64,000 nucleotides of DNA from Melioribacter sp051488665 (GTDB lineage Bacteria; Bacteroidota; Ignavibacteria; Ignavibacteriales; Melioribacteraceae): positions 1-64,000 of the forward strand of contig NZ_JBPSEG010000001.1 of assembly GCF_051488665.1 (NCBI RefSeq), written 5' to 3'. A program made the translations under genes and the position numbers. The notes beneath the pieces were generated by a model. It was not told where the DNA came from, did no database searches, and saw only the letters and a program-made list of their open reading frames with translations. Every line of letters starts with the position of its first letter. Position 1 is the stretch's first letter. This document shows, piece by piece, positions 52,304 through 61,357 of the stretch.

Positions 52304-53764
52304 TTATTTTGAAGGTATGGCTTTAAGAGTATTAACCAGAATATCCCAGAACTTTTGCACCGTACTGATTTGGACTTTTTCGTCGGGCGAGTGAGCTCCC
52401 TGTATTGTGGGTCCCAACGATATCATGTCGATATGCGGAAATTTTTCTTTGATAATGCCGCATTCCAGTCCCGCGTGAATAGCTTTAATTTCCGGCTCGG
52501 CTCCATACATATGTTTGTATACGCCTTTCATAATTTTCAAAATCGGAGAATTGATATCGGGTTTCCATCCGGGATAACCTTCGCCGAAATTAACTTTTGC
52601 TTTTGCCAATTTGAATACGGCGGCAATTGCGTCCGAAATTTCGTACTTTTCGGATTCCACAGAGCTTCTTTGACTTGTGATTACTTCGACGCTGTTTTGT
52701 TTTGTTACAACAACTGCAAGGTTGGAAGAGGTTTCGACCAATCCTTCGATGTCTGCGCTCATTTTAATTACGCCGTTTTGAATTCCAAAGAGAGACGCTA
52801 TAATTTTATCGGACGCGGCTTTGTCGATTACTTTTGCGCGCGACTGCACTTTTTTGGCAATCACCTGCAAAGAAGGTTCTACCGTTGCCAGTTCCGCCTG
52901 AACCGCGGATTCGAATTTCGAAACAGTATCGAGAACATCGAGATAATTTTTCTTTGGAATTCTTATCAGCGCGAAAGCTTCTCTTGGAATTGCATTGTGT
53001 TTGCTTCCGCCGTTGATCTTCGACAATGTAATGCCGAATTTTTCATTCAGATTATAGAGCAAACGGGCCATCAATTTAATTGCATTTCCCCTGCCGCTTG
53101 CAATATCGAGTCCCGAATGTCCGCCTTTTAATCCTGTAATCGAAACTTCGAGCGGTACTGTATTTTCTTTATACGGGGTTGTTTTCGTTTTGAATTCTGC
53201 AAATGTATTTTGTCCGCCCGCGCAGCCGATATAAAAAGCGCCGTCTTCTTCCGAATCGAGATTAATCATAATATCGGCTTTCAAAAATCCGGATTCAAGA
53301 GCCTGAGCGCCGTTTAATCCGGTTTCCTCGTCGAGTGTAAAAAGAGCTTCGATCGGACCGTGTTCCAGGTCTTTCGATTCAAGAATAGCCAGAGCCGCAG
53401 CTACGCCGATGCCGTTATCGGAACCAAGAGTAGTGCCTTTGGCTTTTACCCAGTCGCCGTCTACGTATGCCTGAATAGGGTCTTTGTCGAAGTTGTGTTT
53501 AACGTCGTTGTTTTTTTCCGGCACCATATCGAGGTGTCCCTGAAATGCGACCGTCATTAAATTTTCTTTGCCGGGAGTGGCGGGTTTCCTAACTACAATA
53601 TTTCCGAATTTGTCGACGCTGTAGTCGAGCGAATTTTTCCTGGCAAAATCTATTATATATTCGGCAACAAGCTTTTCGTTTCTCGACGGATGCGGTCTCT
53701 TGCAAATTTCTTCGAAATGTTTCCATAACAATTCGGGTTTAAGATTACCGAGTGTGTTGCTCAT
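52304..53764 (-). CDS. pepD: Cytosolic beta-alanyl/aminoacyl-histidine dipeptidase (M20)
   Basis: A 486-residue zinc dipeptidase that cuts Xaa-His and other dipeptides. It shows the metal ligands and catalytic residues in order: GHLDMV (His/Asp), LGSDNGIGVAAALA (Asp), LDEETGLNGA (Glu-Glu), NLDSEEDG (Asp) and HAGLECGI plus GAHSPDE near the end. The lid domain contains GGHSGLDI and NGGSKHNAIPRE. Length is exactly that of PepD. Its ATG overlaps the end of the PqqD-like gene by 4 bases, so they are co-translated; the MFSD1-like transporter gene follows, a natural supplier of dipeptides. Confidence 0.96.
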   Translation of the reverse strand: MSNTLGNLKPELLWKHFEEICKRPHPSRNEKLVAEYIIDFARKNSLDYSVDKFGNIVVRKPATPGKENLMTVAFQGHLDMVPEKNNDVKHNFDKDPIQAYVDGDWVKAKGTTLGSDNGIGVAAALAILESKDLEHGPIEALFTLDEETGLNGAQALESGFLKADIMINLDSEEDGAFYIGCAGGQNTFAEFKTKTTPYKENTVPLEVSITGLKGGHSGLDIASGRGNAIKLMARLLYNLNEKFGITLSKINGGSKHNAIPREAFALIRIPKKNYLDVLDTVSKFESAVQAELATVEPSLQVIAKKVQSRAKVIDKAASDKIIASLFGIQNGVIKMSADIEGLVETSSNLAVVVTKQNSVEVITSQRSSVESEKYEISDAIAAVFKLAKAKVNFGEGYPGWKPDINSPILKIMKGVYKHMYGAEPEIKAIHAGLECGIIKEKFPHIDMISLGPTIQGAHSPDEKVQISTVQKFWDILVNTLKAIPSK

Positions 53765-54135
53765 AATTTTTCTCCTTCTATTTCCTTAAAAGAAATAATT
53801 TTTTCCATATACAACCGCGTCAGAAACCGGGTCAAACGTTCTTCAACGGGCTCGATTTTTTCGCCGAATTTATTTCTGAGTCGATTGCACAATTCGCCTA
53901 CGCTGGTATTGCCGTCAATTTCGAGCCACGAAGCCGAACCGAGTTCGTCGAGCTTCAGTTTTATATATTTTGATTTCATTCTCGGCGCTATAAATTTAAC
54001 GGCAAACGCGCTTGTAAATTTGGGAATCAGTAAAGTAACCAGATTACCCTCCTGTTCGTGTTCGACTTTTCTGACCGGCGTCAGATCGAGATAATTTTTG
54101 TCTTTTAATATTTTTCTTCTTCTGAAAAAATCCAT
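53761..54135 (-). CDS. PqqD-like small protein
   Basis: A 124-residue protein whose C-terminal part (LKLDELGSASWLEIDGNTSVGELCNRL to RFLTRLYMEKIISF, about 56-118) fits the PqqD winged-helix/RiPP-recognition fold: a start with hydrophobic-LDExGxxxW, then VxELxxxL and a last helix with LxxxGxI-like end. PqqD proteins bind RiPP precursor peptides for radical-SAM enzymes, but stand-alone members also occur with no RiPP genes. No such enzyme or precursor is seen here. It overlaps pepD by 4 bases. The basic N-terminus (MDFFRRRKILKDKNYLD) may contact membrane or nucleic acid. The assignment is by pattern only. Confidence 0.65.
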   Translation of the reverse strand: MDFFRRRKILKDKNYLDLTPVRKVEHEQEGNLVTLLIPKFTSAFAVKFIAPRMKSKYIKLKLDELGSASWLEIDGNTSVGELCNRLRNKFGEKIEPVEERLTRFLTRLYMEKIISFKEIEGEKL

Positions 54136-54159
54136 AACATTCCGCAGAATATAAAAGAA

Positions 54160-54186
54160 AGCTGCCCCTTTCGGAAAGGAGCAGCT
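54160..54186. terminator. Terminator after the OPT transporter gene
   Basis: AGCTGC (54160-54165) pairs with GCAGCT (54181-54186) around an inner CCTT/AAGG stem. TTCTTTTATAT follows on the minus strand. It lies 21 bases past the OPT stop and separates it from the PqqD-like/pepD genes. Confidence 0.75.
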
Positions 54187-54206
54187 CTTATTGTTTTATA
54201 ATATCA

Positions 54207-56156
54207 TTAAACCGGAACCGAAGGAGACGCCGGATCTTCCGGCTTACCTGCATTTTTAATCGGAATTCTTACGAGCAGATACGCGATAAACAACAGTACC
54301 GCCAAACTGATAATGAACGTAGGTTCTTTGAAGATTTCGAGGAGCGGCACTTCCCAGAATGCGAAGCCCGCAAAGAGCAGTCCGATTAGCGCTTCGCCCG
54401 CAATTAAACCGGCGGCAAGCAGAATTCCGACATTTTCGACTCTCGATTTCTGAGCGTCGTTGAAATTATGCTTGGCGGAAATTCTTTCGACGATTCCTTT
54501 TATAAGACCGCCCACAAAAATTGCGAATGTGGTTCCCAACGGAAGGTACATACCGACGCTGACAAGCATGGGACTTTTAACGTTCATCATAATAAAACCG
54601 ACGCCCATGAGCATTCCGGTAAAAATCAAAATCCATTCCATTTGACCGGCAACGATACCTTTCGACAGAATAGCCATCAAACTTGCCTGCGGTGCCGGGA
54701 GCGCGTCGCCGCCGAATCCCATTCCGCCCGATTTGATATCGCCTTCATGCAGAATGAAAAGAGGGATAAACATAACAGCCGAAGCAATTACAACACCGAT
54801 AATGTCGCCGAGCTGCATTTTCCAGGGAGTACCTCCGAGTATATGACCGGCTTTAAGGTCTTGAAGCATTTCCCCAGCCACTGCTGCCGATACGCATACT
54901 ACCGCTGCGACTCCAAGTACTGCAGCGACGCCCTGAGTTCCTTTCATTCCCAATGCAACCATTAATACAGCCGCTACTACCAGAGTCGATAATGTCAATC
55001 CGCTGATCGGATTGTTGCTCGATCCGATTATTCCGACAAGATAACCCGATACGGCTGCAAAAAAGAATCCTGCAATTATCATTACTACGGTAGCCACAAA
55101 TGCGGCGAAAATATCCTGTGCAAAGAAGTTATAGATAAAGAAAGTAGCGACTGCGGTTAAGCCGATACCGCCGAGTATAGTAGTAAAGCTAAGGTCTTTT
55201 TCGGTACGGATTTCAGTCACTTCACCGGTAGCCGCTTTTTTAACGTCGCTAACCGACCTGCCGATACCGGTAATAAGACTGTTTCTCATTTTCCATAATG
55301 TATATGCTGCGCCCACGAGCATACCTCCAATTGCGATTGGACGCACGTAATCTTTCCAAACCTGCACGAGCATATCAGTCGTATCCATCGAAGTATCGCC
55401 TGCGGCAGTATACTTGAAATATGCAATAATCGGGGCGAGCAATCCCCATGCGATTACTCCGCCGCTGAAGTTCAATGCGGCAAGACGGGGACCGATAATA
55501 TATCCGACGCCCATATAAGCTGGGCTGACTTCGGGCGAACGGAACAGAATGCTTCCTTTGCCGAAGTGTAAAACTTTGTCGTACGAAAAAGCGAACAATT
55601 TAAATTTTCCGAGCATCTGAATAACAGCTCCTATGCCCATAGCGCTGAATAAATATTTCGAGCCTGCGGTGCCGTTACGACCGGCTTTATGAATTTCCGC
55701 AGCTGCGACCGATTCGGGGAAAGGAAGTTCAACATCTTCCACCATAACCCGTCGCAAAAGAGCTACAAACATTATACCGAGTATACCGCCGGCAACCATT
55801 ATTGCCGTTGAAATCGCATAATGACCCGGAGTAAAAAAAGGATCCCAAATTCCGGCAATAAAAAACGCCGGTAAAGTGAATATTGCGCCTGCCGCTATCG
55901 ATTCTCCGATTGAACCGACAGTACGGGCAAAATTCTCTTCGAGTATGGTGCCTTTCATTAATTTCAATAACGCCATTCCTATTACCGCCGCCGGATAGGT
56001 GGCAGCAATTGTCATACCGGCTTTAAGACCCAAATACGCATTGGCGGCTCCGAGCACAACTGCCATTAGCAATCCGATAATCAGAGCACGCGCGGTAAAT
56101 TCCGCCATATTTGTTTCCGGCGAGACGAATGGGACAAATCGTTTTTGTTCCGACAT
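54207..56156 (-). CDS. OPT family oligopeptide transporter
   Basis: A 649-residue inner-membrane protein with about 15-16 hydrophobic segments. FTARALIIGLLMAVVLGAAN followed by YLGLKAGMTIAATYPAAVIG, GSIGESIAAGAIFTLPAFF, GVGYIIGPRLAALNFSGGV and SSNNPISGLTLSTLV are typical of bacterial OPT proteins. These move oligopeptides or metal chelates with protons. It is in its own transcription unit: a terminator follows and a gap of 86 bases precedes it. It fits the peptide-use theme of its neighbours; siderophore-type substrates cannot be excluded. Confidence 0.95.
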   Translation of the reverse strand: MSEQKRFVPFVSPETNMAEFTARALIIGLLMAVVLGAANAYLGLKAGMTIAATYPAAVIGMALLKLMKGTILEENFARTVGSIGESIAAGAIFTLPAFFIAGIWDPFFTPGHYAISTAIMVAGGILGIMFVALLRRVMVEDVELPFPESVAAAEIHKAGRNGTAGSKYLFSAMGIGAVIQMLGKFKLFAFSYDKVLHFGKGSILFRSPEVSPAYMGVGYIIGPRLAALNFSGGVIAWGLLAPIIAYFKYTAAGDTSMDTTDMLVQVWKDYVRPIAIGGMLVGAAYTLWKMRNSLITGIGRSVSDVKKAATGEVTEIRTEKDLSFTTILGGIGLTAVATFFIYNFFAQDIFAAFVATVVMIIAGFFFAAVSGYLVGIIGSSNNPISGLTLSTLVVAAVLMVALGMKGTQGVAAVLGVAAVVCVSAAVAGEMLQDLKAGHILGGTPWKMQLGDIIGVVIASAVMFIPLFILHEGDIKSGGMGFGGDALPAPQASLMAILSKGIVAGQMEWILIFTGMLMGVGFIMMNVKSPMLVSVGMYLPLGTTFAIFVGGLIKGIVERISAKHNFNDAQKSRVENVGILLAAGLIAGEALIGLLFAGFAFWEVPLLEIFKEPTFIISLAVLLFIAYLLVRIPIKNAGKPEDPASPSVPV

Positions 56157-56242
56157 GCCGTTCTCCTGTTTATGGTATTAATAATTTGATAATCGTTCGA
56201 CTAATATAACATTGATATGATAGACGAGCAAACATTTTATAC

Positions 56243-57016
56243 TCATATCTTCTTCTTATTCATTCCTATATGACAAATTGCAAAGTCGTATTTTACGGGA
56301 TCGTACGGATTGAATTTTTTCAGATTCCCGGTTATTTCTTCCGCCATTTTCCAATTGATTATCTTCCTGCGAGTAAGTCCGAGACTTTTGCTTATTCTTG
56401 CCACGTGAGTATCGACGGGAATTACGAGTTTATCCGTCCCGATCTCATGCCACAGCCCGAAATCGATATTGTCTTTTCTGACCATCCATCTTAAAAACAA
56501 ATTCATTCTCTTGCATGCGCTGCTTTTCATCGGGTCGGGCAACATGAATTTAATCCCCGCAGTTACTTCCCCTTTTTTGCTCATTATATCGATAATATTA
56601 TTTACAAAAAAAGAAATGGACGATTTCAAATTCTCTTCTTTTTCGAAGTGATAAAGCAAAAACAAATATTTCAAAGAGTCGTATTGTACGTAAATCCTGT
56701 TGAGCGCGTAAAAAAGAAGTTTAATATCGTGCGGAGTGTAAAAACGATATTTCAATTTATCGAATACTTTTGAGTTCAACGAAAAATCAAGCGTAAACTC
56801 ATACGGTCTGTTTTGCATAATAGAATGGATTTCGTCGAGCGTTTTAAGTATTTGCGAAATATTTCCGTAAGCAAACAAAGACGAAACGAAAGCGGATATT
56901 TCGATGTCGCGGTAATCGGCGTACCTGTGAGGAAACAGAACCGGATCGGGAACAATTGTCTTGCCGTTGAATTGTCTGTAATGGTAGTCTAATTTTTTCT
57001 TGAGATTATCAGTCAA
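56243..57016 (-). CDS. TIGR02757 family protein (DNA glycosylase-like helical fold)
   Basis: A 257-residue protein matching, as I recall it, the TIGR02757/DUF2400 family of uncharacterised bacterial proteins. DPVLFPHRYADYRDIEISAFVSSLFAYGN at the start, KRMNLFLRWMVRKDNIDFGLW and VIPVDTHVARISKSLGLTRRK are family features. The PVDTHV segment recalls the HhH-GPD DNA glycosylase catalytic region (compare CPVDTHVHR of nth at 9991), but the iron-sulfur cysteines are absent. The function is unknown. It follows pdxJ by 16 bases on the same strand and is probably co-transcribed with it. Confidence 0.88.
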   Translation of the reverse strand: MTDNLKKKLDYHYRQFNGKTIVPDPVLFPHRYADYRDIEISAFVSSLFAYGNISQILKTLDEIHSIMQNRPYEFTLDFSLNSKVFDKLKYRFYTPHDIKLLFYALNRIYVQYDSLKYLFLLYHFEKEENLKSSISFFVNNIIDIMSKKGEVTAGIKFMLPDPMKSSACKRMNLFLRWMVRKDNIDFGLWHEIGTDKLVIPVDTHVARISKSLGLTRRKIINWKMAEEITGNLKKFNPYDPVKYDFAICHIGMNKKKI

Positions 57017-57032
57017 TATTTTTCCGGTCGAT

Positions 57033-57752
57033 TTATTGAGCGTTTCGGATTATGTCGATCATTTCTTTGACGGCTTTTTCAACGCCGACAAATACCGAGC
57101 GCGCTATTACTGCATGTCCTATGCTCACTTCGTCGATATCTTTGATTGCGACAAATTCTTTCATATTGACGTAATTCAGACCGTGCCCGGCATTAACGCC
57201 CAATCCCAATTTCTTAGCGTGTTTTGCCGCAAGTCGAATCTTATCGAGTTCGTCGAATCTTTCCTCTTCAGTGGGAGAATTGGCGTATTTGCCGGTATGA
57301 ATTTCGATATAATCCGCATTTATTTCCGCAGCTGCGTTAATCTGGTCGACGTCGGGTTCAACAAAAAGCGAAACGTCGATGCCCGATTCATGCAGCCGTT
57401 TTATAGCGTCGCTCAACAGTCCGATATTGTCGATAACGTTAATTCCGCCTTCGGTCGTAAGTTCCTGTCTTTTTTCCGGAACGATAGTGGCAAGTTCCGG
57501 TTTAACGTCGCAGGCAATCTCTATTATTTCGTCTACAGCCGCCATTTCGAGGTCGAGTTTTGTCGTAATTAGTTCTCTCAACAGTCTTACGTCGCGCTCG
57601 TTTATGTGACGCCTGTCTTCCCTCAAATGGACTACGATACCGTCGACTCCGTAAAGTTCAGCCATAAGCGCAAAAGCCACCGGGTCTGGTTGAAATTCCG
57701 CTCTTGCATTTCGGAGCGTTGCAATATGATCTATATTAACGCTAAACTTCAT
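57033..57752 (-). CDS. pdxJ: Pyridoxine 5'-phosphate synthase
   Basis: PdxJ condenses 1-deoxyxylulose 5-phosphate with 3-amino-2-oxopropyl phosphate to form pyridoxine 5'-phosphate. The 239-residue TIM barrel shows VNIDHIATLRNARAE at the start, GIVVHLREDRRHI, TIVPEKRQELTTEGG (catalytic Glu), SLFVEPD, EIHTGKYA, LGVNAGHGLNY and SIGHAVIARSVFVGV. I chose the ATG at 57752, preceded by AAAGGGA. It is divergent from the isocitrate/isopropylmalate dehydrogenase gene. The product is the cofactor of the DegT aminotransferase at 13851, among others. Confidence 0.97.
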   Translation of the reverse strand: MKFSVNIDHIATLRNARAEFQPDPVAFALMAELYGVDGIVVHLREDRRHINERDVRLLRELITTKLDLEMAAVDEIIEIACDVKPELATIVPEKRQELTTEGGINVIDNIGLLSDAIKRLHESGIDVSLFVEPDVDQINAAAEINADYIEIHTGKYANSPTEEERFDELDKIRLAAKHAKKLGLGVNAGHGLNYVNMKEFVAIKDIDEVSIGHAVIARSVFVGVEKAVKEMIDIIRNAQ

Positions 57753-57834
57753 ATCATGTCCCTTTTTTTGTCTTGTCAAAATTAAAAAAAACTATTTAAA
57801 GATAAAGCGGAATCATCTTAAATAGACATAAGAG

Positions 57835-57865
57835 TTGCCTCTAAATGTTATGTTGTCTATGTTGA
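57835..57865 (+). promoter_or_regulatory. Candidate promoter of the dehydrogenase gene
   Basis: TTG (57835-57837) is followed after 20 nt by TATGTTGA (57858-57865), one position off TAnnTTTG at the third T. It lies about 30 bases before the ATG, which has GGGAG 5 nt upstream. Confidence 0.3.
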
Positions 57866-57896
57866 AATATAAAATTTCATTATACTGGGAGAAATC

Positions 57897-59075
57897 ATGA
57901 GAACAATCGTAGCTCTGCCGGGGGACGGTATTGGAAAAGTAGTTTTGCCCGAAGCAATAAGATTGTTAAATGCGGCGGGATTTGCAGCCGAATATGTTTG
58001 GGGAGACATCGGATGGGAATTCTGGCGTAACGAAGGAAATCCTTTGCCACAAAGGACAATCGAGTTGATCGAAAAACACAAGATTGCACTGTTCGGAGCC
58101 ATTACGAGCAAACCGAAAGATAAAGCGGCGGAAGAACTGAAACCCGAATTGCGCGACAAAGGTTTTGTTTACTTTTCCCCTATCGTAGCTCTCCGACAAC
58201 ATTTCAATCTCGACATTTGCATTCGTCCTTGTATCTCTTTCAAAGGCAATCCTCTGAACTTTATCCGGAAAAAAACAGACGGTTCGTACGAAGAGCCTTA
58301 CGTGAATGCCGTAATATTCAGACAGAACACCGAAGGTCTTTATGCGGGAGTAGAATGGACAAATCCGCCCGAAGTAGTAAGGAAAGCATTGGAGACGCAC
58401 CCGAAGATGAAAGCTTTTGCGAACGTTCCTAGCGAAGAGATGGCAATTTCCACAAGAATTGTAACCAAAAAAGCGAGCGAAAGAATTATAAGAGCCGCTT
58501 TCGAATATGCCCGTAAATATAATTACAAGAGCGTTACTTTATGCGAAAAGCCGAACGTGCTTCGCGAAACTTCCGGCATGATGCTTAAAATCGCTCGCGA
58601 AATTTCGAAAGAATATCCGGATATTCAATTATGGGATACGAATATCGACGCTCAAATGATGTGGCTTACAAAAAATCCGGAAGATTACGGAGTGATTGTG
58701 GCTGAAAATATGTTCGGAGACATTATAAGCGACGGTTTTGCCGGACTTATCGGCGGACTCGGTTTTGCCTGCAGCGCCAATATAGGCGAAAAAGTTGCCG
58801 TCTTCGAACCGACTCACGGCTCGGCTCCCAAATACGAAAAGCTGAAGCCTTCGATCGTAAATCCGATTGCAATGTTTATGAGCGCCGTAATGATGCTCGA
58901 ACACATCGGCGAAAACGAGATTGCCGGCAGAATTAAAAACGCAATTGCAAAAGTAATCGAAGAAGGCAAAGTGAGAACTTACGATATGCTCAAGCTCAAA
59001 GGCGGTCCCGACGTAATCAAACAAGGAGCCGCAACCACGCAACAAATGACAGACGCGGTAATTTCGAAACTATAA
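57897..59075 (+). CDS. Isocitrate/isopropylmalate dehydrogenase family protein
   Basis: A 392-residue beta-decarboxylating dehydrogenase. It shows VALPGDGIGKVVLPEA, the phosphate/substrate loop FSPIVALRQHFNLDICIRP, FRQNTEGLYAGVEW, the catalytic Lys/Tyr area CEKPNVLRETSG, metal aspartates in NMFGDIISDGFAGLIGGLG and the cofactor loop EPTHGSAPKYEKLKPSIVNP. The NAD-type isocitrate and isopropylmalate enzymes are hard to separate by eye. Aconitase lies 2.3 kb downstream on the same strand and no leuBCD genes are present, which favours isocitrate dehydrogenase of the TCA cycle. GGGAG precedes the ATG. Confidence 0.93.
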   Translation: MRTIVALPGDGIGKVVLPEAIRLLNAAGFAAEYVWGDIGWEFWRNEGNPLPQRTIELIEKHKIALFGAITSKPKDKAAEELKPELRDKGFVYFSPIVALRQHFNLDICIRPCISFKGNPLNFIRKKTDGSYEEPYVNAVIFRQNTEGLYAGVEWTNPPEVVRKALETHPKMKAFANVPSEEMAISTRIVTKKASERIIRAAFEYARKYNYKSVTLCEKPNVLRETSGMMLKIAREISKEYPDIQLWDTNIDAQMMWLTKNPEDYGVIVAENMFGDIISDGFAGLIGGLGFACSANIGEKVAVFEPTHGSAPKYEKLKPSIVNPIAMFMSAVMMLEHIGENEIAGRIKNAIAKVIEEGKVRTYDMLKLKGGPDVIKQGAATTQQMTDAVISKL

Positions 59076-59125
59076 TAATTTTTGTAAATTAGGACATCAA
59101 CTGCCATTTAAATTTCAGGTGCGTT

Positions 59126-60757
59126 ATGAGCGGCGTCATTTTAATAGTTTTTGCAATAATCATGTTCGTTTCGGCATACCGTATCTACGGGAATTTTATT
59201 TCAAATAAATTTTCAATTGACGGGAAGCATACCACTCCTTCGCATGAAATGTACGACGGAGTCGACTATGTTCCGGCAAAACCGCCTGTTCTATTGGGAC
59301 ACCATTTTGCTTCGATTGCAGGAGCCGGTCCGATTGTAGGTCCTATAATCGCCGCAAGCTTCGGTTGGGCGCCCGTTTATGCGTGGATTCTGATAGGCTC
59401 TACTTTCATCGGCGGCGTCCACGATTACACGGCTTTGATCGCTTCGATACGCCACAAAGGAAAAACAATCGGACAGGTAATTGAAAATTATATCGGTCTG
59501 AGCGGCAAGAAGCTGTTTCTTATTTTTACATGGGCTACGCTTATTCTTGTAATAGCCGTCTTTACAATCATCGTATCGAATACATTTAACAGCATTCCTT
59601 CCGCCGGTACCGCGTCTATTTTATTTATCGTAATTGCAATTGCTTTCGGACTAACGTCGTACCGTAAAAAAATGCCGCTTCTTTTATCGTCTGTTGCAGG
59701 GATTGTTTTACTGGCTCTGGCGATTTATACCGGCAATCAGTTCCCGCTGCTATTGAGCAAACAAACCTGGATAATAATTTTACTTGTTTACATCTTTTTC
59801 GCGTCGGTAACTCCGGTCTGGATTTTACTGCAGCCGCGCGATTATTTGAATTCGTTTTTGCTTTATGCCTTGATGCTCGGAGGAATTGTTGGTTTGTTTT
59901 TTACAATGCCCGAAGTTCATCTTGAGCCGGTTACTAATTTCAAAATAGATAAAATCGGATATCTTTTCCCCGCTCTCTTCGTAACGGTAGCTTGCGGCGC
60001 AATAAGCGGCTTTCATTCGATTGTAAGCAGCGGCACGACGGCAAAACAACTCGACAAAGAGACCGACGCAAAACTTATCGGTTACGGCGGTATGCTCATC
60101 GAAGGCGTTCTGGCAGTGCTTGCATTATTATCCGTCGCTTCGTTGGATCAAGCCCGCTTTATACAGTTATTGAACGAGAAAGGCGCGGTTACGGCTTTTT
60201 CGACAGGCATTGCCAATTTCATCAACAACATACCTCTGCTCGGTATCGACAAAGCGCACGCATCGAGCTTTGCAGCGCTTGCCGTAGCAGCTTTTGCTCT
60301 TACTTCCCTCGACACGGCGACAAGATTAGCTCGTTATACGTTCCAGGAATTTTTTGAAACCCGCCGGCAGACAGAGAAGAACGGAATTACGTCGAACAGA
60401 TACTTTGCTACTTTCGTTACCGTAATTGCAGGCGGTCTTCTTACGATGAGCGGTCAGAGTATGACTATCTGGCCCGTATTCGGCAGCGCAAATCAACTGC
60501 TTGCAGCAATCGCGCTTCTGGCTATAACCGTCTGGGTAATTAATCTCAAAATAAATTATTATTTCACTCTCATCCCGATGTTATTCATGTTTTCTGTAAC
60601 GTTATCTGCCCTTGCCATGCTCTTTTACAATAACCTGCTTGTTAACAATTATTTGCTTTCAATCGTGTCGATATTTCTATTTGCTCTCGCAGTAATGCTT
60701 GCATGGCAGGCGTTTACCGTACTCAGGACCAATACCGAACCTTCAACATCAAAATAA
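59126..60757 (+). CDS. cstA: Carbon starvation protein CstA family transporter
   Basis: A 543-residue inner-membrane protein with about 14-16 segments. HHFASIAGAGPIVGPIIAASFGW and GVHDYTALIASIRHKGKTIG are hallmark CstA blocks, and TSLDTATRLARYTFQEFFE is the late cytoplasmic signature. CstA proteins import peptides or pyruvate during carbon limitation. This one is shorter than E. coli CstA (701) and like the short form common in other phyla. It lies 50 bases after the dehydrogenase gene, and the HD protein gene starts 5 bases after its stop. Confidence 0.95.
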   Translation: MSGVILIVFAIIMFVSAYRIYGNFISNKFSIDGKHTTPSHEMYDGVDYVPAKPPVLLGHHFASIAGAGPIVGPIIAASFGWAPVYAWILIGSTFIGGVHDYTALIASIRHKGKTIGQVIENYIGLSGKKLFLIFTWATLILVIAVFTIIVSNTFNSIPSAGTASILFIVIAIAFGLTSYRKKMPLLLSSVAGIVLLALAIYTGNQFPLLLSKQTWIIILLVYIFFASVTPVWILLQPRDYLNSFLLYALMLGGIVGLFFTMPEVHLEPVTNFKIDKIGYLFPALFVTVACGAISGFHSIVSSGTTAKQLDKETDAKLIGYGGMLIEGVLAVLALLSVASLDQARFIQLLNEKGAVTAFSTGIANFINNIPLLGIDKAHASSFAALAVAAFALTSLDTATRLARYTFQEFFETRRQTEKNGITSNRYFATFVTVIAGGLLTMSGQSMTIWPVFGSANQLLAAIALLAITVWVINLKINYYFTLIPMLFMFSVTLSALAMLFYNNLLVNNYLLSIVSIFLFALAVMLAWQAFTVLRTNTEPSTSK

Positions 60758-60762
60758 ACGAT

Positions 60763-61299
60763 ATGAAAAAAGACGAAATAATTCTTTTGTGGCCGGAAGT
60801 AAACTTAATTAAAGACCTTTCGCTCAAAGAGAAAGTGATCGAATGCTGGAAATATGCGTTGGAAAATTCCGAATTAACCGCGCAGGATTTACACGAAATT
60901 CCGTTTTCGCTTTTGATTAAGGACTGCAATATTTCATTCATCAATCACAAAAGAACGTGCGTGCAGCTTGCCGTCGATATTGCCGGGAGGATGAAAGAAA
61001 ATTTCGGCGACGCGATTAATATCGACATGGACATTTTGATAGCCGGAGCAATTTTAATCGACGTCGGGAAATTATTCGAATACACCAAAAAGGACGGAAA
61101 ACTCGGAACGAGCAAAGCCGGCAGTCTTTTGAGGCATCCTTTCAGCGGCGTTGCGATTGCCGACAGATTCGGGCTGCCTCCGGAAGTCCTGCACATTATA
61201 GCTTATCATTCCAAAGAAGGCGACCTGGGAAAAAGATCCGTCGAAGCGATAATTGTGCATCATGCCGACTTCGTATCTTTCGAGCCTTTTAAGAATTGA
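60763..61299 (+). CDS. HD-fold protein with altered metal motif
   Basis: A 178-residue protein of the HD-domain superfamily. The first His lies in FINHKRTCV (His62) and later ones in LRHPFSGVAIA, HIIAYHSKEG and EAIIVHHADFVSFE. At the HD doublet the sequence is ILIDVGKLFEY, where Ile replaces His (residues 99-100). That His normally binds metal, so activity may be changed or lost. HD proteins with this layout often hydrolyse nucleotides. I chose the ATG at 60763, after the cstA stop; the frame is open upstream. It lies between cstA and aconitase in the same direction. Confidence 0.82.
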   Translation: MKKDEIILLWPEVNLIKDLSLKEKVIECWKYALENSELTAQDLHEIPFSLLIKDCNISFINHKRTCVQLAVDIAGRMKENFGDAINIDMDILIAGAILIDVGKLFEYTKKDGKLGTSKAGSLLRHPFSGVAIADRFGLPPEVLHIIAYHSKEGDLGKRSVEAIIVHHADFVSFEPFKN

Positions 61300-61357
61300 A
61301 GAATCATTAATTGCCAAGAATAGATATATTTGTAAAACAAAATTTTCCGGAGCAAGA

